The notes below the pieces were generated by a model. It did no database searches. It worked only from the letters and a program-made list of their open reading frames with translations, and was not told the DNA's origin. The position numbers were made by a program, and so were the translations under genes. From positions 1-35,417 of the forward strand of contig JAFLCT010000018.1 in NCBI GenBank assembly GCA_017302335.1: a stretch of DNA of 35,417 nt, read 5' to 3'. This DNA is from Caulobacterales bacterium. Lineage in GTDB: Bacteria > Pseudomonadota > Alphaproteobacteria > Caulobacterales > Caulobacteraceae. Position 1 is the first letter of the stretch; each line of letters starts with the position of its first letter. This document shows positions 27,777 to 35,417 of the stretch, piece by piece.

Positions 27777-27859
27777 TGGTGCGGCTAGAGGGACTCGAAC
27801 CCCCACGGTCTCCCGCCAGAACCTAAATCTGGTGCGTCTACCAATTTCGCCATAGCCGC
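27777..27859 (-). tRNA. tRNA-Leu(UAG)
   Basis: The reverse strand gives an 83-base class II tRNA: acceptor GCGGCTA/TAGCCGC, anticodon stem CCAGA/TCTGG with loop TTTAGGT (anticodon TAG), a long variable arm, a T-arm with TTCGAGT, and encoded CCA. Confidence 0.97.
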
Positions 27860-27871
27860 AGGCGCGGCCCG

Positions 27872-27899
27872 TCTATAGCCCACGCCGCGCACGGAGCAA
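27872..27899 (-). promoter_or_regulatory. Likely promoter of tRNA-Leu
   Basis: On the minus strand TTGCTC (27899-27894) and TATAGA (27877-27872) are 16 bases apart, and the tRNA begins 12 bases after the -10. The position fits a housekeeping promoter. Confidence 0.45.
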
Positions 27900-28088
27900 G
27901 GCGAGCCGCCGACTTGAAATGGGGCGGCGCATTGCAACCAATCCTGCATGATCGCCCTTTAAGGGATCGCGGCCCGAGAAGACGTGCGTGAAGAGCGAGG
28001 CTCTGGCTCGCCTGGCCCGTCCGTCACGATAGGCCGCGCGGCTCCCTGTCGGGGCCACGGTGGCGTCGCCCAGCTTGAACATCTTCAT
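27873..28088 (-). CDS. Doubtful small open frame, 71 residues
   Basis: ATG at 28088, MKMFKLGDATVAPTGSRAAY. About the first 45 codons have GC-rich third positions like real genes. The end is Arg-rich and runs over the likely tRNA-Leu promoter. The ribosome site is poor. It may be a remnant or chance frame. No family recognised. Confidence 0.18.
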   Translation of the reverse strand: MKMFKLGDATVAPTGSRAAYRDGRARRARASLFTHVFSGRDPLKGDHAGLVAMRRPISSRRLALLRARRGL

Positions 28089-28138
28089 TCAACACGTACG
28101 CAGCGGCCCTGACGGCGCCGCTTCATGAGGAGAATCCC

Positions 28139-28336
28139 ATGGCCAGATTCTGGGGTGTCGAAGGCTCCGATGGCGGTTGCGCCACGTCTCCAGACGGACT
28201 TACACACGTGACGGTCACCATCTACCAACGATACCGCTTCTGGAGAGCGGTCGGGTCCCCCTGGGCCGAAGAGACCGTCGGCGCGGGTCCCTGTCCGATC
28301 GGGGTCTCCAACGCCGGTAACGCCGTCAAACGCTGA
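28139..28336 (+). CDS. Small hypothetical protein, 65 residues
   Basis: ATG 28139 has AGGAGA 5 bases upstream, a strong ribosome site. The protein starts MARFWGVEGSDGGCATSPDG and is rich in aromatic residues and Gly. It has two cysteines (CATS and GPCPIG) and no signal peptide or membrane span. It lies alone between tRNA-Leu and nnrD, with which it converges (9-base gap). No family is recognised. The clear ribosome site is the main reason to believe in it. Confidence 0.5.
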   Translation: MARFWGVEGSDGGCATSPDGLTHVTVTIYQRYRFWRAVGSPWAEETVGAGPCPIGVSNAGNAVKR

Positions 28337-28345
28337 CCCGTCCGA

Positions 28346-29624
<1,279 letters not shown>

Positions 29625-29703
29625 CCCGTCCACCCCGCGGCGCCCCGAAACGGCGTCGTTTTTCTTTTGGCCCCCTCCCCGAACCCCCAAAGGACCACCC
29701 CGA

Positions 29704-31110
29704 ATGAGCGCCTCGAAGATCCTGCAAGAGATCAAGGACAAGGACGTACGCTACGTCGACCTACGTTTCACCGACACGCGCGGCCGGATGCAGCACGTCA
29801 CCTTCGACGTCGACATGATCGACGAGGAGTTGCTGGAAGACGGCACCATGTTCGACGGCTCGTCGATCGCCGGTTGGAAGGCCATCAACGAAAGCGATAT
29901 GCTGCTGAAGCCGGACCTGAAGACGGCCTATATCGACCCCTTTTACCAGCAGACCACGATGTTCCTGTTCTGCGACGTTCTGAACCCCGACACCGGCGAA
30001 CCCTATAACCGCGACAGCCGCTCCATGGCCAAGAAGGCCCTGGCCTATGTCCAGTCGTCGGGCGTCGGCGATCAGGTCTTCTTCGGTCCCGAGGCCGAGT
30101 TCTTCGTCTTTGACGACGTGCGTTGGTCCACCGCCGCGCACGAAACCGGCTACGCCTTCGATTCGACCGAGCTGCCGGCCAATACGGGCGCGGAATACTC
30201 CGAGGGCAACATGGGCCACCGCCCCGGACCCAAGGGCGGTTATTTCCCGGTCAATCCGGTCGACAGCGCCCAGGACCTGCGCGGCGAGATGCTGTCGGTC
30301 ATGAAGGACCTGGGCATGGACCCCGAGAAACACCACCACGAGGTGGCCCCGGCCCAGCACGAACTGGGCCTGAAGTTCAGCGACCTGCTGACCATGGCCG
30401 ACCGGTTGCAGCTCTATAAGTATGTGATCCAGAACGTGGCCGCCGCCTACGGCAAGTCGGCCACCTTCATGGCCAAGCCCATGTACGGCGACAACGGCTC
30501 GGGTATGCACGTGCACCAGTCGATCTGGCGCGACGGCAAGCCGCTGTTCGCGGGCGACAAATACGCCGGCCTGTCGGACCTCTGCCTCTGGTACATCGGC
30601 GGCATCATCAAGCACGCCAAGGCCATCAACGCCTTCGCCAACTCGACCACCAACTCCTACAAGCGTCTGGTGCCGGGTTATGAGGCGCCGGTGAAGCTGG
30701 CCTATTCGTCGCGCAACCGCTCGGCCTCGATCCGCATTCCGTGGGTCTCCTCGCCCAAGGCCAAACGCATCGAGGCCCGTTTCCCCGATCCGATGGGCAA
30801 CCCCTATCTGACTTTCGTGGCCCTGCTGATGGCGGGCCTGGACGGCATCGAGAACCGCATCGATCCGGGCGCGGCCGCCGACAAGAACCTGTACGACTTG
30901 CCACCCGAAGAGCGCGGCTCGATCCCCGAGGTCTGCGGCTCGCTGCGCGAGGCGCTGGAAAATCTCGACAAGGACCGCGCCTTCCTCAAGAAGGGCGGCG
31001 TCATGGATGACGACTTCATCGACAGCTACATCGAGCTGAAGATGGAAGAGGTGGCGCGGCTGCAACTGCACCCCCACCCCGTCGAATTCGATATGTACTA
31101 TAGCTGCTGA
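29704..31110 (+). CDS. glnA: Glutamine synthetase type I
   Basis: 468 residues. It makes glutamine from glutamate, ammonia and ATP as a dodecamer. It shows the family motifs [23 protein letters not shown], the ATP-binding [16 protein letters not shown], and the adenylylation site Tyr397 in NLYDLPPEE, so it is a GSI-beta enzyme controlled by GlnE. AAAGGA lies upstream of the ATG. The glnB-glnA unit ends in a strong terminator. All catalytic segments look intact. Confidence 0.98.
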   Translation: MSASKILQEIKDKDVRYVDLRFTDTRGRMQHVTFDVDMIDEELLEDGTMFDGSSIAGWKAINESDMLLKPDLKTAYIDPFYQQTTMFLFCDVLNPDTGEPYNRDSRSMAKKALAYVQSSGVGDQVFFGPEAEFFVFDDVRWSTAAHETGYAFDSTELPANTGAEYSEGNMGHRPGPKGGYFPVNPVDSAQDLRGEMLSVMKDLGMDPEKHHHEVAPAQHELGLKFSDLLTMADRLQLYKYVIQNVAAAYGKSATFMAKPMYGDNGSGMHVHQSIWRDGKPLFAGDKYAGLSDLCLWYIGGIIKHAKAINAFANSTTNSYKRLVPGYEAPVKLAYSSRNRSASIRIPWVSSPKAKRIEARFPDPMGNPYLTFVALLMAGLDGIENRIDPGAAADKNLYDLPPEERGSIPEVCGSLREALENLDKDRAFLKKGGVMDDDFIDSYIELKMEEVARLQLHPHPVEFDMYYSC

Positions 31111-31133
31111 TCTCGCCGAGAGGCGGAACCGGC

Positions 31134-31166
31134 AAGGGCCGGAGGCATCGCGCCTCCGGCCCTTTT
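31134..31166 (+). terminator. Strong rho-independent terminator of glnBA
   Basis: AAGGGCCGGAGGC and GCCTCCGGCCCTT pair over 13 positions with a 5-base loop, ending in TTTTC, 24 bases after the glnA stop. Confidence 0.92.
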
Positions 31167-31177
31167 CATGAGCGGCG

Positions 31178-31471
31178 TCAGTGGAAGATTCCGACCGCCA
31201 GTTCGGCCCAGGTCAAAAAGAAGATCAGGCCGATGATCCCGCAGACCACGAACCGCCCGACATCGGACTTCTGGGTTCGTACGGCGATCTCGCAGGCGGC
31301 GCCCGTGGCCAGCAACATTGTCGCCATCACGCCGAAATCGAACGCCGTCCACTGCACCTCATCGGTGAAGCGCATGGCGACCAGCGGCGCCAGAAGGATG
31401 AAGGCCGCCGCGCCCCAGCCCAGGACGCGAAGCACCTTCCAGTGTCCCGGCAAGATCGTCGTAGTCGTCAT
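31178..31471 (-). CDS. Small integral membrane protein
   Basis: 97 residues with three likely membrane spans, near residues 16-34, 46-60 and 72-94. It has the motif MRFTDEVQWTAFDFGVM between the first two. This layout occurs in short uncharacterised membrane proteins of alphaproteobacteria, as I recall. It is convergent with glnA and separated from it by the terminator. There is no function call. The upstream 97 bases to tatC hold a small hairpin only. Confidence 0.78.
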   Translation of the reverse strand: MTTTTILPGHWKVLRVLGWGAAAFILLAPLVAMRFTDEVQWTAFDFGVMATMLLATGAACEIAVRTQKSDVGRFVVCGIIGLIFFLTWAELAVGIFH

Positions 31472-31552
31472 GACTCGCCTGTCTCCGCAGCGTCGATTGA
31501 GGACCTCATCCTCGCCGATCCCGGCCCGAGACGCATGAGCGGAATATGAGGT

Positions 31553-31568
31553 CGCGCTGAAAAGCGCG
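31553..31568 (-). terminator. Small hairpin after tatC
   Basis: CGCGCT and AGCGCG pair across GAAA immediately after the tatC stop. No T-run follows, so termination here is uncertain. Confidence 0.3.
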
Positions 31569-32459
31569 TCAGGCCGCGCCTTCGGCCTCTTCGGCCTTGC
31601 GACGGCGCATCTCGATCACCCGCACGCACCAGATCGAGACTTCGTACAGCAGCACCAGCGGCACGATCAGCATGATCTGGCTGATTGGGTCAGGCGGGGT
31701 CACCACCGCCGCCACCACCGCCACCGCCACGATGGCGTAGCGGCGCCCCGAGGCCATGGCCTTGGACGAGATCAATCCGGCCATGCCCAGCAGGGTCATC
31801 ACCACCGGCAGTTGGAAACAGAAACCGAAGGCCAGGATCAGCGCCGTGACCAGGTTCATATAGTCCGACACCTTGGGCAGCAGGGCCGCCGTCACCCCCG
31901 CCTGGCTGAACCCCTGGCTCAACGAGAACCACATGACGAAGGGCAGCATGACGAAATAGACCAGGGCCGCGCCCAGAACAAACAGGATCGGCGCCGCCAC
32001 CAGGAAGGGCAGGAAGGCCCCGCGCTCGTTGCGGTACAGACCCGGCGCGACAAAGCGATAGAGCTGGAAGGCCAGCACCGGGAAGGCCAGGATCACCGCG
32101 CCCAGCCCCGCCAGTTTCATCTTGGTGAACAGGAACTCCAGCGGCGCCGTATAGATCAGATTGACCGTCTCGCCCGCGGTGTGCGGCAAGGGCTTCAGCC
32201 CCGCCGTGCCCAGGATCAGGTCCAGCGGCGACACTGCGGCGTGCGCCCCGCCACCCGCCGCGGCATGGAAGGCGGCGGCCGCCGCGAACGGCCGCACCAG
32301 GAAGACATAGATCGGCTCGGCGAAGGCGAAACAGGCGATGAAGGCGACGAGGAAGGCCGCCACGCAGACGATCAGCCGACCCCGCAGCTCGATCAGATGA
32401 TCCATCAACGGCGCGCGCGACGCTTCGATCTCAGCCTCGTCCTGGTCGCTGAACGTCAT
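31569..32459 (-). CDS. tatC: Sec-independent protein translocase subunit TatC
   Basis: 296 residues, six-span membrane protein that recognises twin-arginine signal peptides. It starts with a cytoplasmic stretch containing APLMDHLIELRGRL, the family signature. A later FVAPGLYRNERGAFLPFL segment and the span LPFVMWFSLSQGF follow. The first periplasmic loop is longer than usual, with an Ala/Gly-rich AAAAFHAAAGGGAHAA insert. It overlaps tatB by 4 bases. Confidence 0.97.
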   Translation of the reverse strand: MTFSDQDEAEIEASRAPLMDHLIELRGRLIVCVAAFLVAFIACFAFAEPIYVFLVRPFAAAAAFHAAAGGGAHAAVSPLDLILGTAGLKPLPHTAGETVNLIYTAPLEFLFTKMKLAGLGAVILAFPVLAFQLYRFVAPGLYRNERGAFLPFLVAAPILFVLGAALVYFVMLPFVMWFSLSQGFSQAGVTAALLPKVSDYMNLVTALILAFGFCFQLPVVMTLLGMAGLISSKAMASGRRYAIVAVAVVAAVVTPPDPISQIMLIVPLVLLYEVSIWCVRVIEMRRRKAEEAEGAA

Positions 32460-32992
32460 GCGTCGGCCTTGGGCTTGGGCTTGGCCGCACGCGGTTTGCG
32501 GGTCGTGGTCTTAGTCTTGGTCTTGGCGGTTTTGGCGGCGGCCTTGGTCTTGGTCGTCGCCGTCTTCGCCGCTGGTTTACGCTGGGGTGCAGCGGGCCGT
32601 TCGACCGGCTCGATCGGCGCATCCGCTGCGGGTGTCGGCAGGGCGGACATGACCGGCTCAGCGTCCGGCCACTCCGATCGACCCGTGAGCAGAGGCTGGT
32701 TCAGATCCTTGTTGATGTCCTTGAACGCCTCATCGGCCTCGGCCCCCAGGGCGTACATACCCTGCCCCGACTTCAGCGCCGCGACCTCCTTGCGCAACTC
32801 GTCCAGCTCGGACTGGCGCGCCATCTCGTCGAAGCTGGCGCGGAACTCATTGGCCATGCCGCGCATCTTGGCCATGAACTGACCGACGCGCTTCATCAGC
32901 ACGGGAAGGTCTTTCGGACCCACCACGATCAGGGCGATCAGCCCGATGACCAGAATCTCGAAGCCGCCGATACCGGGGCCAAGGCCGCCCAT
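32456..32992 (-). CDS. tatB: Sec-independent protein translocase subunit TatB
   Basis: 178 residues: one N-terminal membrane span (GIGGFEILVIGLIALIVVGP), an amphipathic helix with KDLPVLMKRVGQFMAKMRGMANEFRA, then a long hydrophilic tail ending in a Lys/Ala/Thr-rich stretch (TKTKAAAKTAKTKT). TatB binds TatC and the signal peptide. The basic tail is low-complexity and may vary in length between strains. It lies 29 bases after tatA and overlaps tatC. Confidence 0.95.
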   Translation of the reverse strand: MGGLGPGIGGFEILVIGLIALIVVGPKDLPVLMKRVGQFMAKMRGMANEFRASFDEMARQSELDELRKEVAALKSGQGMYALGAEADEAFKDINKDLNQPLLTGRSEWPDAEPVMSALPTPAADAPIEPVERPAAPQRKPAAKTATTKTKAAAKTAKTKTKTTTRKPRAAKPKPKADA

Positions 32993-33021
32993 GCGTCAGG
33001 CTCTTTCCCGTCAGACGACGA

Positions 33022-33240
33022 TCAGCGCTTCAGCTCGTCTTTTTCAGCGTCGGCGCGCGGCAGGCTGGCGGCGCCGTCAGACGCCCCCTTGTCCTCATCC
33101 TCGCCCTTCAAGCCTTCACGGAAGGCCTTGATGCCCTTGGCCGCATCACCCATCAGGTTCGACAGCTTGCCCCGTCCGCCGAACAGCAACATCGCCAGGA
33201 CGACGACGATCAACCAGTGCCAGATGCTCATGCTGCCCAC
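33022..33240 (-). CDS. tatA: Sec-independent protein translocase subunit TatA
   Basis: 72 residues from GTG 33240, reading [24 protein letters not shown] lies 8 bases upstream of this GTG, while the in-frame ATG at 33231 is too far, and MGS(F/M)SIWHW is the usual alphaproteobacterial start. There is one membrane span, the [25 protein letters not shown] amphipathic helix, and an acidic tail. It forms the variable pore of the Tat system. It is the first gene of tatABC. Confidence 0.95.
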   Translation of the reverse strand: MGSMSIWHWLIVVVLAMLLFGGRGKLSNLMGDAAKGIKAFREGLKGEDEDKGASDGAASLPRADAEKDELKR

Positions 33241-33331
33241 GACGGACTCTCCTCGGTCGGGCCTGCCGCCCAAATCAATCTTCGGCCTGCATATAGGCCG
33301 GGTTGTGGCGGCGCGCCAAGCGATTGCGGCG

Positions 33332-33727
33332 TCAGGCCGCGCTTGAGTTGGCCCGGACCCAGTCGGCCAAGACGTCGATATCGACCCGACCCGCGGCCAC
33401 GGCCAGCATGGTGTTGATCGCGTCCGACTTATCCGCCTTCAAGGGCGCATCGTTCAGGGCCAGAAACAGGATCAGCGCCTGAAAGGCCGCACGCTTGTCG
33501 CCGTCGATGAACGGATGATTGGACGCGACCCCGACGGCATAGGTCGCGGCTAGCGCAGCGATGCTCGTCTCACCCTCATAGAAGAAGCGGTTCATCGGCC
33601 GCTGTAGAGCCGACGCCAGAAGCCCCTCGTCGCGTATCCCCGACGGCCCGCCGTGCAGGGCCAGAGAGCGATCATGCAGGGTGATGATAGCCTGCTTCTC
33701 TAACCAGATCGGCTCGCGCGCCGTCAT
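33332..33727 (-). CDS. Doc-like (Fic fold) toxin of a type II toxin-antitoxin module
   Basis: 131 residues. The Fic/Doc core is [12 protein letters not shown] with His71, preceded by TYAVGVASN and by [15 protein letters not shown]. Known Doc toxins phosphorylate EF-Tu and stop translation. The family motif usually has Asn before Lys-Arg; here that position is Asp77. The start overlaps the antitoxin stop as ATGA, the classic arrangement. It lies after tatA on the same strand with a 91-base gap. Confidence 0.9.
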   Translation of the reverse strand: MTAREPIWLEKQAIITLHDRSLALHGGPSGIRDEGLLASALQRPMNRFFYEGETSIAALAATYAVGVASNHPFIDGDKRAAFQALILFLALNDAPLKADKSDAINTMLAVAAGRVDIDVLADWVRANSSAA

Positions 33728-33951
33728 TTGGCCAGGGCGCGGAACACATCTCGGTGCTCATCCATCAGCTTCTGACCGATTTCGATCTGCTGCTGGACCC
33801 GATCATCATATGGCGAGATACGCATCGACCCGTCCGGCGCGCGCGTCAGGTACAGGGTGTCGCCCTTGCCTACCTGGAGGTCGTTCAACGCATCCTTGGG
33901 CAGGACGACGCCGAGGGAATTTCCCACCTGAGTCACTTTCAGAGCGATCAT
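33724..33951 (-). CDS. AbrB/MazE-type antitoxin
   Basis: 75 residues from ATG 33951, chosen for the GGAGG 7 bases upstream. The N-terminal swapped-hairpin DNA-binding domain shows [30 protein letters not shown]. The C-terminal helix ([23 protein letters not shown]) would cover the toxin. An AbrB-type antitoxin with a Doc toxin is a known pairing instead of Phd. A palindrome 25 bases upstream is the likely operator. Confidence 0.9.
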   Translation of the reverse strand: MIALKVTQVGNSLGVVLPKDALNDLQVGKGDTLYLTRAPDGSMRISPYDDRVQQQIEIGQKLMDEHRDVFRALAK

Positions 33952-33976
33952 CGCTGGCCTCCGTTGCGAGGACCTA

Positions 33977-33992
33977 TATAACACACGTTATA
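33977..33992. promoter_or_regulatory. Palindromic operator of the toxin-antitoxin module
   Basis: TATAAC and GTTATA flank a 4-base spacer ACAC. It sits in the 58-base gap between the antitoxin start and the divergent rnhA start, over the AT-rich promoter region, so binding could affect both genes. Confidence 0.6.
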
Positions 33993-34009
33993 ACGAACTG
34001 CGAGCGCCC

Positions 34010-34452
<443 letters not shown>

Positions 34453-34456
<4 letters not shown>

Positions 34457-34881
34457 AAGGTCACGAAATTCAGCGTCACGGCCACGGCGCCCAATCCCGC
34501 CACGACGGTGGTCGCCCACCCCATACGCTTGGACCGCACCCATCCCGCACAGCCGATCGCAGCGATCAGGCCGTAGGCGCCCAGGCTGAAGAACAGCACG
34601 GCCATCAGCCGCGCCGGACCATGCGCCGCCTGACGCGCCACGCTGGCGGGCGCCTCGGCGTGCGATCCGGCGACCAGGGTCGTGGTCGCGACCGCCGCCA
34701 CGATGAAGGCCACGGCGGACAGGGCCGACAATCCCGCGGCCCATTTCACCGCCCAGCGACGGCTGTCGTGGGTCAGCAGCATGACCAGAATGGTCGAGGC
34801 GAAGCCGCCCATGAAGGCGCTCAGGGCGCCGATCTGGGCCGCCCAGGCGGCCAGATAGGCGGGCGCCAGGACATCGCCCAT
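34453..34881 (-). CDS. Small four-span membrane protein
   Basis: 142 residues from ATG 34881, which overlaps the stop of the NfeD gene by one base (TGATG). Membrane spans lie near residues 8-36, 46-68, 88-107 and 115-135. There are no charged catalytic motifs. The sequence between spans 2 and 3 holds [17 protein letters not shown]. Coupling to nfeD suggests a shared membrane role. The family is not recognised. Confidence 0.8.
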
Positions 34882-35339
34882 CAGACCGCGCGCACCTTCA
34901 GCCCAGAGCCGGTCAGACTCTCCACCACCACGCTCTCGCCGACCGGCGGCCCGGCGCCGTCGATCTCGGCGGGCCATTCGGCGCCCGAGACGAACACCCG
35001 CCCGCGACCATCGACGAAGCCTTCGACCACCCGCGCGCGCTGGCCGAGCAAACGGCTGTCGCGCGCGTTGATATCGGGCGCGTCACCGGGGTTCACCCGT
35101 TTGACCAGACGTCGCGACAACAGGGTCGAGGCCACGGTCAAAGCGCCGAAGATGACGATCTCCACCGGCAGGCCGACCCGCAACCCCAGGGCCGTCAGCA
35201 CCGCCACCACGCCCGCCGACACGGCGGGCCACAACAGCCATTCGGTCGAAAAGGCCGCTTCGACCGCCAGCAGGATCACGCCGATCGCCAGCCATATCCA
35301 GAACGGCTGAGCGGCATAGAGGTCCGAGACGATTTCCAC
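34881..35339 (-). CDS. NfeD-like membrane protein
   Basis: 152 residues from GTG 35339. It has two or three membrane spans (PFWIWLAIGVILLAVEAAF, and further hydrophobic stretches to about residue 72) and a C-terminal OB-fold domain with LLGQRARVVEGFVDGRGRVFVSGAEWPAE. NfeD proteins are typically encoded with SPFH/stomatin proteins, and a partial gene just upstream may be that partner. The start is 3 bases after that gene's stop. Confidence 0.92.
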   Translation of the reverse strand: MEIVSDLYAAQPFWIWLAIGVILLAVEAAFSTEWLLWPAVSAGVVAVLTALGLRVGLPVEIVIFGALTVASTLLSRRLVKRVNPGDAPDINARDSRLLGQRARVVEGFVDGRGRVFVSGAEWPAEIDGAGPPVGESVVVESLTGSGLKVRAV

Positions 35340-35342
35340 GGT

Positions 35343-35417
35343 CTATCGCTCCGTCGGCGGCACGCCGGTCGGGCGACGCGGCGGACGCGGCTGGGCCGGG
35401 GGCGCCGAGGCCGTGGT
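35343..35417 (-). CDS. C-terminal tail of a gene running off the right edge, possibly SPFH/stomatin
   Basis: The minus strand is open from the edge to a TAG at 35345-35343, giving 25 residues that end in PPRRPTGVPPTER, a Pro/Arg-rich tail. The short gap to nfeD makes an operon likely. Since NfeD genes usually follow an SPFH gene, that is the guess; no domain is visible here. Confidence 0.5.
   Translation of the reverse strand, partial: TTASAPPAQPRPPRRPTGVPPTER

Noticed and set aside
29761..31077. Open frame of 438 residues opposite glnA
   Set aside because: It is a shadow of glutamine synthetase.

Overview
The window looks like chromosomal DNA of a high-GC alphaproteobacterium of the Caulobacterales, most like Brevundimonas or Caulobacter. 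The main grounds are gene content and order. A protease locus carries lon, clpX and clpP with a CicA-type HAD phosphatase gene between clpX and clpP. The Lon catalytic residues fall at Ser674 and Lys717. glnB-glnA, tatABC and trigger factor genes follow. The genus is inferred from remembered gene order, not from a search.

Left end (1-2381): the right-hand end of a mobile element or genomic island. It ends in a 50-base 3' fragment of tRNA-Asp(GUC) without its 5' half, the usual scar of integration into a tRNA gene. The cargo seen is a C5-cytosine DNA methyltransferase with an in-frame run of ten G, a small gene coupled to it, and an unrecognised 184-residue protein gene. Base composition is visibly less GC-rich here.

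2382-12842: a BlaI-type repressor and M56 (BlaR1-like) membrane peptidase pair behind a perfect palindromic operator; a leftward group encoding an SPFH protein, a ribbon-helix-helix protein, a GT4 glycosyltransferase and a secreted histidine phosphatase; a large autotransporter; a secreted TPR protein; and tRNA-Val(UAC).

12997-15084: a large protein with a LamG-like N-terminus, a beta-sandwich, a membrane segment and a C-terminal domain with a caspase/CHAT-like His-Cys signature. It is the most novel-looking gene of the window.

15145-26914: the protein quality-control locus, lon, clpX, cicA, clpP and tig. The usual tig-clpP neighbourhood is split by three leftward genes for exported proteins, two of them TPR-like. 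Terminators follow lon, clpX, clpP and tig, and heat-shock-like promoters can be proposed for lon and clpP.

27073-31471: a YcbL-like metallo-hydrolase, tRNA-Leu(UAG), small unknown genes, a stand-alone NAD(P)HX dehydratase (nnrD), the nitrogen regulation pair glnB-glnA with a strong terminator, and a small membrane protein.

31569-35417: tatABC, a toxin-antitoxin pair (Doc-like toxin with an AbrB-type antitoxin) with a palindromic operator shared with divergent rnhA, a small membrane protein, an NfeD protein, and the C-terminal tail of a gene that runs off the right edge.
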